In this document: positions 36,801 to 42,924 of the stretch, in pieces
Numbering within the stretch: the first letter of the stretch is position 1
Layout of the letters: every line of letters begins with the position of its first letter
Origin: Aquila chrysaetos chrysaetos
Lineage: Eukaryota > Chordata > Aves > Accipitriformes > Accipitridae
Reading direction: 5' to 3'
Length of the DNA stretch: 64,000 nt
Assembly: GCF_900496995.4 (NCBI RefSeq)
Contig: NC_044008.1
Location: 13,711,276-13,775,275, forward strand
The notes under the pieces: generated by a model
Seen by the model: the letters and a program-made list of their open reading frames with translations, nothing else
What the model was told of the DNA's origin: nothing
Database searches by the model: none
Translations under genes and position numbers: made by a program

Positions 36801-38924
36801 AAGCTTTGGGATATCTGGGTTTGAATCTCTTTTGCCTTTGGGAATGTGAATCGATGTTATCAATTCCCAGGACCATGTCCTAAATAATGGGATGCAAATT
36901 CTGTTCCCAGTATCTCTCCTTGTTGGCATTCTGCTTTTGTAAGATTCCTTAGGCTGAGCCTGAGAGAAGCCCCATCCTGAACAGAGCATTGAGGAATGGG
37001 GCATCTGTGTTATTCTTTGGGAGAAGAATGGATCTAAACCAAAGAGTCACAGTAAAGGATAAACGGTGATTTTAAGCCTCAATTAATATTTAAGTACACA
37101 TGCAAAGTGGGAGGGAGGTAACGGGACAGATTGATTGACAGAAACTTACTGAGTAGCTCAGTGGGTACTGAGTAGCAAGGTTTTGATTGTTTCCCATGTT
37201 TTGGGAGCATATTGCTATCTCTTAGTTACTGGCTATGGAAGGAAGGCTCCAGGGCTAAAAATGATGACATCTTGGCTTCTATCATTAGTGTCTGAAAAGA
37301 AAGCATCTGTGTTACAGCCTGGATTTTGATTCGGTTTTTTTTCTCCTTTTCCCTCTCCTAAGTTTCCACTGTCCTGTTTATGTTCTCAGGTTTTTGGGTT
37401 TTGTTTTTTGCTTACTAGGCTCTCAGTCAAAAGGTCCGCCAGTATTGGAATCATCCAATAAATGCTAATTTCATTGCACGGAAATATGTGAAACTTTTGC
37501 TTGAGAAGCTGGGGAACAGGCAGGTAAGAGCACACAGGCCTTTTTTTTTTTTTTTTTTTTTAAATCTTTTGCTTTGACAGTGTTGAGATTCCTGACCTTT
37601 CTGTAGACTATAGCACACTAAAGATGACACTGAAACTTGGCACTGTGTGACTTTGTGAACTAACATGAAATATTCTTCCTTACAGTCTAGCAGTCCTATC
37701 CCTGAGAGACTCTCAGTCCCTGTAGAGTTTTTGCCACTTAACTACCTGACTAATATGTTGGCAGAGATAGAGAATCAAGGTAACGTTAATTCTGTGCTTC
37801 GGAAGACCGGTAATTGTTACCCTTTGATGCTCACACTCAGTCATATCCTGACTAGATTGACATAACTGAGTTCTAAGACTCCAGTGATATCTGAACATGT
37901 AGTTTTGGTTGTCCTTCTGCTGATGGGAGTTGTCAGGGGGCTTTGTCGCTGCCATATCGTTTCATCCACACCCCCTGTGCGTTGAATCCAGTTGGCAAAC
38001 TTGCATTTTTCAGAATACAGGTAGTGAAACGTGGTTCATGCACAGCGTGGTGGTAGCTGTTATTCTGTGTTCAAATAGGGAGAATGGCTTGTTTCTTATT
38101 TACACAGTATGGTGGCCAAGAGGCAACCAAAATCAGATCTTCCACCTCAGAAAACAGCATCCACATCACTAGATTAGGAGGGGCTCTGAAGTAACAGGTA
38201 TTTTTTATTTCAGTGCTGTTCCTTTTTCTGAAATTGAATTCAAATTGGTTAGGGCATTTGCTTCATACAATGGACCTAAGTATCTGCAGATTTTTTAATT
38301 CCACTGAGAAAGCAAGGTGCATTAAAGGAAGCATTACATTTTTTAGCATTACTGGCTATGCCTACACTAGTAAGAAAAATGAAGTCAGGATAAGGACCTG
38401 CAGGCTAAAGTAGGATTGTCCATGTATGGATATCATTCCATTTGGGGAGGAAGAAGAGTTAAACTATATAGAAGCATATGAGAGTGTGCCCTGGTCTGTT
38501 TTATGTACTAGCACAAACATAGCCACTGTGCTCAAATCTTGTTTTGGATATCCAGTGTAGAATTAGTATGGAAATTCCTAGCAGCCTGCAGGGATGGTCT
38601 GTAGTTTGCTTAAATCCCACTAACAGGAAAGCTTCTGCCATGAGTGAGCGTCCAAACGACTCCACTGAATGCTGTAGATATTTTGTGGAAATGAAAACAC
38701 GGTTCCATCTATTACCTTATCTTTCAGTGTTGTAGGTCAAGATGTTAAACAGACTGCAGGACTAAGTGTATGAGAACACTTATGATTTTGTAAATACTAA
38801 CTTTCTCACAATGATTTTTCTAGGTGTGCATCCATATGAAAAACAAGATCATGTTAATGTAAGATTTGTAGAGGAAACGGCACTCAAACACACTATGACA
38901 TTTTTGGGCCTCAAATATTCCTGA
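770..38924 (+). CDS. GSAP: GSAP, gamma-secretase activating protein (5'-partial; exons 3-31)
   Basis: Twenty-nine exons joined in frame give 792 residues and a stop; human GSAP is about 854 residues, so about 65 N-terminal residues on two upstream exons are missing. Exons: 770-826, 1538-1607, 2041-2097, 2232-2320, 2729-2798, 3906-3952, 5260-5364, 6305-6364, 7074-7117, 8746-8831, 12682-12759, 15043-15120, 15591-15683, 16967-17184, 17485-17554, 18260-18342, 19013-19066, 23036-23161, 23581-23636, 24062-24093, 25765-25826, 27440-27535, 32111-32181, 32758-32852, 33988-34107, 35383-35444, 37419-37523, 37686-37779, 38824-38924. All junction phases agree and the total is divisible by three. Diagnostic stretches resembling the human protein from memory include LTLLIEIHP, FWEKLNSNLE, GLYDLQTKQNE and VEFLPLNYL. 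Known role of the family: the protein is processed to a C-terminal 16-kDa fragment that associates with gamma-secretase and the APP C99 substrate and favours amyloid-beta production; it also traffics through Golgi/TGN membranes. No transmembrane segment is evident. No frameshift or premature stop was seen, so the gene looks functional. Identification is by recall, not by a search. Confidence 0.96.
1538..1607 (+). CDS. GSAP: GSAP exon 4
   Basis: Acceptor tctatag, donor gtaaat; 70 bp, phase 0 to 1. Encodes HLYMFERDL...SCSVNNERTLL, aligning with the human SCSVNSERTLL region. Confidence 0.93.
2041..2097 (+). CDS. GSAP: GSAP exon 5
   Basis: Acceptor preceded by a long T tract and a C7 run (2030-2036 area), donor gtacta; phase 1 to 1. 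Encodes (A)VSFRQYTEEERVSRLLQS. This is the most diverged segment of the N-terminal half compared with human. Confidence 0.88.
2232..2320 (+). CDS. GSAP: GSAP exon 6
   Basis: Acceptor tttttgcag, donor gtaaat; 89 bp, phase 1 to 0. Encodes KYLTLLIEIHPINNVRVLKA and then VDSCVQVQ, one of the clearest matches to human GSAP. Confidence 0.96.
2729..2798 (+). CDS. GSAP: GSAP exon 7
   Basis: Acceptor ctgtatag, donor gtgagt; phase 0 to 1. Encodes FLYPVEGRNNSTESRLLLVS then EDK. Confidence 0.93.
3906..3952 (+). CDS. GSAP: GSAP exon 8 (47 bp)
   Basis: Acceptor tttaaag, donor gtaaga; phase 1 to 0. Encodes (Y)IEQFDIHVAEEEHKV, matching human YIEQFRIHVAQED. Confidence 0.94.
5260..5364 (+). CDS. GSAP: GSAP exon 9
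   Basis: Acceptor tccctttag, donor gtgaga; 105 bp, phase 0 to 0. Encodes VIQNSGQLPRARVADDLIWA and then QWDMMEQRLFYIVPK. Confidence 0.95.
6305..6364 (+). CDS. GSAP: GSAP exon 10
   Basis: Acceptor aattccag, donor gtaagt; 60 bp, phase 0 to 0. Encodes ESRSTLKCVQFYPDESFNSI. Confidence 0.94.
7074..7117 (+). CDS. GSAP: GSAP exon 11 (44 bp)
   Basis: Acceptor ggttaacag, donor gtaagg; phase 0 to 2. Encodes LESHLDISVNDTQL plus two bases of a Lys codon completed at 8746. Confidence 0.92.
8746..8831 (+). CDS. GSAP: GSAP exon 12
   Basis: Acceptor tgctcatag, donor gtaatg; 86 bp, phase 2 to 1. Encodes (K)LVNFGYDHCQDQD and then VASKSLNLQVFTSKA, matching human KLVNFGCDYHQYRD. Confidence 0.94.
9453..9507 (+). 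repeat. Three short direct repeats
   Basis: Copies of tatgtgatactt-like sequence at 9453, 9477 and 9496, one or two differences each, spaced 24 and 19 bp apart. Confidence 0.7.
10498..10545 (+). repeat. Possible L2/MIR-like tail fragment
   Basis: Contains gactgcaagctctttggggc followed by acagactatgcctt, resembling the widespread amniote SINE/LINE tail motif. Too short for certain assignment. Confidence 0.4.
11464..11481 (+). repeat. T18 homopolymer
   Basis: Uninterrupted run of 18 T in a GSAP intron. Confidence 0.9.
11729..11808 (+). repeat. Tandem duplication, 42-bp unit, two copies
   Basis: Unit one 11729-11770, unit two 11771-11808 (partial). Both begin tgtgcctttt and carry tgtatacataaaccttt at the same offset; a handful of mismatches. 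Inside a GSAP intron. Confidence 0.9.
12682..12759 (+). CDS. GSAP: GSAP exon 13
   Basis: Acceptor tctttttag, donor gtaaga; 78 bp, phase 1 to 1. Encodes (G)GLCVCCSLASDTPDEIRYSI and then YFLHK, aligning with human GSLCVCYSP...YSVFYIHKG. Confidence 0.93.
12760..15042 (+). other. GSAP intron, 2.3 kb
   Basis: No exon recognised. Open frames on both strands near 13350-14314 look like chance. A G-rich tract lies at 14718-14735. Confidence 0.55.
14718..14735 (+). other. G-rich tract, three long G runs
   Basis: G6, G4 and G6 runs separated by single T. Could form a two-tier quadruplex. Confidence 0.6.
15043..15120 (+). CDS. GSAP: GSAP exon 14
   Basis: Acceptor ttttccccag, donor gtaggt; 78 bp, phase 1 to 1. 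Encodes (G)YNKTFTVSLERTESHQLK and then EVAFMNL. Confidence 0.94.
15591..15683 (+). CDS. GSAP: GSAP exon 15
   Basis: Acceptor ctttaaatag, donor gtatag; 93 bp, phase 1 to 1. Encodes DYYVAAYLPGQFLHLLNIEH and then PDLLCYSLFLT, a strong match to the human DYYVAVYLPGHFFHLLN segment. Confidence 0.96.
16967..17184 (+). CDS. GSAP: GSAP exon 16 (largest, 218 bp)
   Basis: Acceptor gttcttcag, donor gtgaga; phase 1 to 0. Contains MLQNCSIQSP, VLDCHVGSMYAVSISDSALL, QFLQNS and LAALHCALLYF, aligning with the human LVLDWCSGKLYRALLSQSSLL...AALHCALYCG segment. Confidence 0.95.
17485..17554 (+). CDS. GSAP: GSAP exon 17
   Basis: Acceptor ttctgacag, donor gtaggt; 70 bp, phase 0 to 1. Encodes IIWWISENLSTCHSF and then DPIQEFII. 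Confidence 0.95.
18260..18342 (+). CDS. GSAP: GSAP exon 18
   Basis: Acceptor tgcgttcag, donor gtaaga; 83 bp, phase 1 to 0. Encodes (A)SLYCRMCPETHNLDKLLPYT and then SLLDWIG; human has NLLPYSSVLTW at this place. Confidence 0.93.
18896..18911 (+). repeat. Short (AGCT)n tetranucleotide repeat
   Basis: Three to four units of tagc/agct in a GSAP intron. Confidence 0.7.
19013..19066 (+). CDS. GSAP: GSAP exon 19
   Basis: Acceptor tatttatag, donor gtaagt; 54 bp, phase 0 to 0. Encodes IIPGVTCATDIISLPVLE. Confidence 0.93.
19067..23035 (+). other. GSAP intron, 4.0 kb
   Basis: No exon or identifiable transposon was seen. It has a T15 run near 20827-20844 and a purine-rich stretch at about 20900-20960. 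Confidence 0.55.
23036..23161 (+). CDS. GSAP: GSAP exon 20
   Basis: Acceptor actttgcag, donor gtaaat; 126 bp, phase 0 to 0. Encodes FQNSKGFWEKLNSNLESVKY, then AEPHLHYHSNVLRREWRNLS and EE. Confidence 0.96.
23581..23636 (+). CDS. GSAP: GSAP exon 21
   Basis: Acceptor acaaaccag, donor gtaggt; 56 bp, phase 0 to 2. Encodes REERRTTAYLRNIFENAK, basic and matching human KRRSAAYVRNILDNAVK. Confidence 0.93.
24062..24093 (+). CDS. GSAP: GSAP exon 22 (32-bp microexon)
   Basis: Acceptor aaccccag, donor gtaagt; phase 2 to 1. Encodes (K)VLSHLDTWDS, at the place of human VISNLEARN. Required to keep the frame between 23636 and 25765. Confidence 0.9.
25765..25826 (+). CDS. GSAP: GSAP exon 23
   Basis: Acceptor tttatttcag, donor gtatgt; 62 bp, phase 1 to 0. 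Encodes (E)ERLVPLFQEEDYQQQLLMGL. Confidence 0.95.
25976..26014. repeat. Clustered palindromes
   Basis: Inverted arms ATGATATC (25976-25983) and GATATCAT (25986-25993) with a 2-bp spacer, followed 11 bp later by the perfect palindrome ATGATATCAT (26005-26014). Confidence 0.85.
26726..26775 (+). repeat. Possible L2/MIR-like tail fragment
   Basis: Contains ataaactccttgagacagag followed by attttta. Same kind of motif as at 10498, more decayed. Confidence 0.3.
27440..27535 (+). CDS. GSAP: GSAP exon 24
   Basis: Acceptor ttttcctag, donor gttagt (T at +3, non-consensus); 96 bp, phase 0 to 0. Encodes MVAQLKDHLMRHLQYVGKKK and then IDQIVLDYVANL. Confidence 0.95.
27536..32110 (+). other. GSAP intron, 4.6 kb (largest GSAP intron in the window)
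   Basis: No exon recognised. Open frames at 29473-30028 and 31369-31800 have no flanking coding context that fits GSAP. A good acceptor-like ctctctttcag ends at 31437 but the following frame does not align with GSAP. Confidence 0.55.
32111..32181 (+). CDS. GSAP: GSAP exon 25
   Basis: Acceptor ttcgctttag, donor gtgagc; 71 bp, phase 0 to 2. Encodes LNLVHRIMKEVWRRYQLHSC and then IFC. Confidence 0.93.
32758..32852 (+). CDS. GSAP: GSAP exon 26
   Basis: Acceptor aaatacag, donor gtaagt; 95 bp, phase 2 to 1. Encodes DERGSTGEFAVFHIMSRILE and then AASGMCMPLPP, aligning with human SAAEFAVFHIMTRILEATN. Confidence 0.96.
33988..34107 (+). CDS. GSAP: GSAP exon 27
   Basis: Acceptor tttcatag, donor gtacag; 120 bp, phase 1 to 1. 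Encodes FHTLHLGLGVRCLPLHTLLH, then YIDTGVLHLTETCVGKLLK. Confidence 0.96.
35252..35269. repeat. Perfect 18-bp palindrome
   Basis: AAATGAAAA immediately followed by its reverse complement TTTTCATTT, 113 bp upstream of the GSAP exon at 35383. Confidence 0.85.
35383..35444 (+). CDS. GSAP: GSAP exon 28 (start of the 16-kDa fragment region)
   Basis: Acceptor tccttatag, donor gtaact; 62 bp, phase 1 to 0. Encodes (D)LDDTEKNEKLKFSIVMRLPE. By position this is close to where the C-terminal 16-kDa fragment of human GSAP begins (about 117-120 residues from the C terminus). Confidence 0.95.
37419..37523 (+). CDS. GSAP: GSAP exon 29
   Basis: Acceptor cttactag, donor gtaaga followed within 20 bp by a T21 tract; 105 bp, phase 0 to 0. 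Encodes ALSQKVRQYWNHPINANFIA and then RKYVKLLLEKLGNRQ. Confidence 0.95.
37541..37561 (+). repeat. T21 homopolymer next to a GSAP splice donor
   Basis: Run of 21 T starting 17 bp after the end of the exon 37419-37523. Confidence 0.9.
37686..37779 (+). CDS. GSAP: GSAP exon 30
   Basis: Acceptor ccttacag, donor gtaacg; 94 bp, phase 0 to 1. Encodes SSSPIPERLSVPVEFLPLNY and then LTNMLAEIENQ. The upstream intron is only 162 bp. Confidence 0.95.
38824..38924 (+). CDS. GSAP: GSAP exon 31, terminal coding exon
   Basis: Acceptor atttttctag; 101 bp to TGA at 38922-38924. Encodes GVHPYEKQDHVNVRFVEETA and then LKHTMTFLGLKYS; human ends ALKHTAMLLGL, so this protein has two extra terminal residues. Confidence 0.95.
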
Positions 38925-39368
38925 AATAACATGTTCTTGAAGGAAGCTAACTGTGGTACTCTTATGTAAAAGTATTCACACAGAAGTGTGCAACCAACTT
39001 TTTTTTTGTTTTAAACTGAAATGTCATGTTGTTTTCCAAATAATCTGCAGTTTTGTGTAGTCACCATTACTGATATAAGCTACTCAAAATATTGTTTGGT
39101 GCAACATATTAAGGCTGAAATCACCGACTTCTAGAAAAATCCTAGAGAATTCATCTGACACAAACCCAGGTTTCCAATGAAAGATACCTGTGGTTTCATT
39201 GTTTCATGTTGAAATGGTCAAATAAGTGGAACTACAGCGGGTATCAAAACTTGCTGTGAAAATTGGTATTGATGTCAATTATCTTAACAAGATAGACAAT
39301 CCTGAAAAAGGTAGTCCAGTTGTATTGTACAGTGACAAGAAAGTGGTACCTGTTTACTCATTTAGATT

Positions 39369-39374
39369 AATAAA
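39369..39374 (+). terminator. Candidate GSAP poly(A) signal, proximal
   Basis: AATAAA on the + strand 445 bp after the GSAP stop, followed by a T/G-containing stretch. Would give a short 3' UTR that does not reach CCDC146. Confidence 0.5.
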
Positions 39375-39917
39375 ATGATTTCTCGGTGTGCTTATATAAA
39401 GCAGGTAAGAATAACAAATGATGAATCAGTTTTTTGTATATAATGCATCAGTAATGGTGTATTCATTCCTCATGGTGGTCATGTGTTATTTTACGGTACT
39501 TCTGCCTTTGGAGTTTGATTCTAGTATATTCAGTTTTGTAATTAGTGCAAAATATAATCTTCTTAAAGTGCCTGTGACAGGGTTTTGTTTTGGTTTTTTT
39601 TAAGATGTGTATAATATATTGTAAGCAATACAAGATAAGAAAAAAGTTCTTTAGAAATTTACCTTAATGGTGGCTTGGACAGAGTTTTACTGAATTCTTT
39701 CCTTACAACTTTTAGTGCTACAGTTCAAGCCCCAGCTTCAAAAAGAAATGGAGATTGTTTTTCCTTCATTTTCAACTTTTATTTATGTATAACTGAACCA
39801 GTATTGTTTGGGTTGTTTTTTTATATTCTGAACTGTGACATTCATTTAAAATAGTAATAATAGTGGTTTGCTATGCAGAGAAAATCTTAAGTTCTGACAT
39901 GTAGGGTTTCTGCAGTC

Positions 39918-39923
39918 TTTATT
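39918..39923 (-). terminator. Candidate CCDC146 poly(A) signal
   Basis: Minus-strand AATAAA (tttatt on +), about 745 bp after the CCDC146 stop; the nearest canonical hexamer for that gene. A second copy lies at 39778-39783, and an ATTAAA variant at 40550-40555. Confidence 0.5.
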
Positions 39924-40073
39924 GGATTTAAAACCACCTTTGTCAAAGTTTCAGACTATTAAACTAGTGAAACTCATTGACAATTTGATACAGATTTTTG
40001 GAGGTTTTCAATAGCAACCTCTGATATTCTCTCTGAGCAGTTTCCACTGATGCTTCCAGTTCCTTACCAGTGA

Positions 40074-40079
40074 AATAAA
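40074..40079 (+). terminator. Candidate GSAP poly(A) signal, middle
   Basis: AATAAA on the + strand, 1150 bp after the stop. Downstream GT-rich element is weak. Confidence 0.3.
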
Positions 40080-40370
40080 AAGATCCAGTTCTCAGGAGCG
40101 ACTCAGCAAGTTCGTGGTCATTCCCCTGTCATTGCCATCAGCTGAGCAAGAGTTTTAGCTTTCTCAAGAACTGCATAGAGGGAAGGAGTATTTTTCTCAA
40201 TATAATTAGAATTTGTCTGGCAAGTGTCAACTCCAGTCCCAGACTGCAGAAAGCTATGGTGGTGCGTTTGTATAAGCACTGGGGACTTTGTTCGTATTAT
40301 ATTAATAACAAGAGAAGATTTTCTAGCCTTTTCTTCTTAATGAAATGTATTATAAAATATAATCAGATGC

Positions 40371-40376
40371 AATAAA
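40371..40376 (+). terminator. Candidate GSAP poly(A) signal, distal
   Basis: AATAAA followed after 11 bases by an uninterrupted A13 run (40388-40400). A cleavage site here would end GSAP within 270 bp of the CCDC146 stop codon, on the other strand. Confidence 0.45.
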
Positions 40377-40665
40377 ACTTCACCTGCAAAAAAAAAAAAA
40401 GTAAGCGTAGTACAATGATCACTCATTTTTCTTAATATTTTAAAATACTGCACTGCCATTTGGGATACCAGGCTCCTCCTAGTCAGGAGAAGGGAACTTG
40501 AATCACCAACTATTTAGCTATGCTTCTGGCATTGACAACTACTTTTGTTTTTAATACGGAATTTGGCTAAACACTAGTGGACATTCCTTCAGTGCAGTGT
40601 AAATGCTACTGACCCTAGAGATTCAGCAACCAGTAATGGCCTCTCCTGCTTTAGGTGCTGTCTGG

Positions 40666-40869
40666 TCAGATTTCAATTGGCTTTACAATAGGTTTTCTGA
40701 AATGTCTCATATTTGAACCAGGTTCACTTGGTTTGAAAGGAGCCAGAGCGCCGTAGGGCCGCGGCAATGGGAGACTGTATTCGTCATCTGGGATGTAGGC
40801 GGTTGGGCGTTGTTCCGCTGTCGTGTGGACATAGCCGGGCGCTGCAGCTTGTTCCTCTTCTGCTGCGTG
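40666..40869 (-). CDS. CCDC146: CCDC146 terminal coding exon
   Basis: Minus-strand acceptor gtttctttcacag; 204 bp to TGA at 40668-40666. Contains [20 protein letters not shown] and [20 protein letters not shown], then a basic KPIVKPIEI end; the C-terminal tail is the most conserved part of the protein. Confidence 0.97.
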   Translation of the reverse strand, partial: HAAEEEQAAAPGYVHTTAEQRPTAYIPDDEYSLPLPRPYGALAPFKPSEPGSNMRHFRKPIVKPIEI

Positions 40870-42889
40870 CTGTGAAAGAAACACATTTTGATCACATAGT
40901 GATTATATGCTTTAAAACTCTGGTACTCTCCTGAGCCAACGTACAGAATGCCTAACAAAGGAAACACCATTAGTCTAGTCCTTAGCAAACCAGGAAACCC
41001 AGAGGGGTATTAAAAGGAAAGCGTGAGTTATTGACCATGTAGATGTGAGTGTGTCCTTTTAAACAGCGTACAGTTTGAGCCTGTATTGCTTTTGTTACTT
41101 ATGAAGAAAACAGATTAGATGAACTTTTAAAAGTTGTAATGAGTGTGCACAGGACATCTCGGGAACAAGATAATAGTTCTGATGCTTCAAAATGTGGCTG
41201 TATTTACGCTGACAGCAGCTGTCACTGAATACTGTTACTGCAGTGAGCTTGCGTCCACAGCACTGAAAGGAAACTGAGCATGAGGAGAAGTGTTAATGAC
41301 AGAGAAGTTCCTTATTCTAAACCAGTTTTTCTGCAGCACTTCTGTGTGACTTCAAGTTCTTTGAAGTGTATGCACAGCATACTCCTCTCCCAGCTTTGTG
41401 CGCCTTTCAGATTCCCTTGGAGTGATCAACTAAAGGATTCATATAGCGAAGCTGATTTCCCATCAGCAAGAGTTCCTGCAGTATGCACATCTCACTTTTA
41501 TACTACTTTTTCATCTCTGGAAGCTCTCTGCTCTGGGATCACTGATGGTCTCAACTAAAGAGGCAGAGTATGCAGCAGGGTAGAATTTGAAGCACTATTT
41601 GATATGCTGCCCTGCCTACCCTCGGTGTCTTGCCCAGCAGTCTGATTTGTTGCTACTTTGGATCTGATGGTCACTGCATCTGGTATGTGGAAGATGCTAA
41701 ATTTATTTTTCCTGAACCCCACACCCCACCTTCTGCAGCTTTATCTTGAAATCAAATGGGAAGCAGTACTTCACTGATGGCTATCTCGCTCATCAGTCCA
41801 AAACATGGTCACACAAATTACTTCTATAATGGAAGGTAAGTCTTCCTTTTAGTGTATTCTCTCCTTAAGATTCAATGACCAGTTCTAAGCAGTGTTGCCA
41901 GGCTGCAGCTAAAACTCCACAAACCCACCGTGTACCGCTTTAGTAGCTGTCTCTGTCTGTACCATCGTCTCCACTGACTCCTGGGGCTCTGTGTTTGGCA
42001 GCAAACAGCTACGCAGCGAGCGCAGCTCTTTTTCTGAAAGACAGGCTGGAGCAGTGAAAAGATGGGGCTGAAGATCTAATTGCAATGTATGGCAGAAACT
42101 TACTTCAGCTCTGGCTTCAGCTGCTTCTTTTTGCATCTTCTCGTTGCGTAATATCTTCAACCACTCATTTTCTGTTTCTTTAGGAGGGGGAAGGCCTTGA
42201 TCTATCCTTGATGAAACAGTCATCAAAAATTGCTCTTTGTCTCTCACTTCCTGCTGGAGTTTAATGGCAAGTGCTTGCTTCATGGATAACTCTGCAACAA
42301 AAGCCATTATCTTCTGGGTTCTGTCCTTTATCTTCTTCTGCAGTTCATTTGTCTGGAATAAGTAACAATTGCATTTTAGTTAGGGCTTCCCTTTAGACAC
42401 TTGCTGGGCGTGACACTTAGGTAGGTATTGGGTAGGTGAGAACAAGTCCAACTTGACAAGGTTTTAAAAAATAGTTCCATACTTGAAAATGACTTAATGA
42501 AACAGGATGCATGTTTCTTGTGTGTACGTATGGAACCACAGAAACTGGCAGCCTAAGAAGCCACATTTACTCCAATACAAGATACAGAAAAGCAAGTTTG
42601 TCATTACCTTCTGCCCTTTTCAGCTGAATAGCAAAACTCTCACTGCCCTCAAAGGCCTGGTACCCTGATTCTCATTGAGTTTATGCACAATTAACTTTGT
42701 AATAAAGGTGCAATAAGCCCAATCTTTACAAGATAATTGAGTGATAATGCGGACACAGCGGGGCTGTGGGTTGTGAAGTTATCCTTGGCAGGGGGACAAA
42801 CAGAAAAGGAACAGGACAGGAATCCTTGAGTCTGACTGGAGATGATTTAAACAAAAAAAAAAAAAACAAAACAAACCCAAACTTAAATA

Positions 42890-42924
<35 letters not shown>

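Larger units (their letters stand above)
38925..40665. other. Shared 3' region of GSAP (+) and CCDC146 (-)
   Basis: The whole interval between the two convergent stop codons, 1741 bp, is probably 3' UTR of one or both genes. Poly(A) hexamers for + lie at 39369, 40074 and 40371; for - at 39918-39923 and 39778-39783. No open frame of note. Confidence 0.75.
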
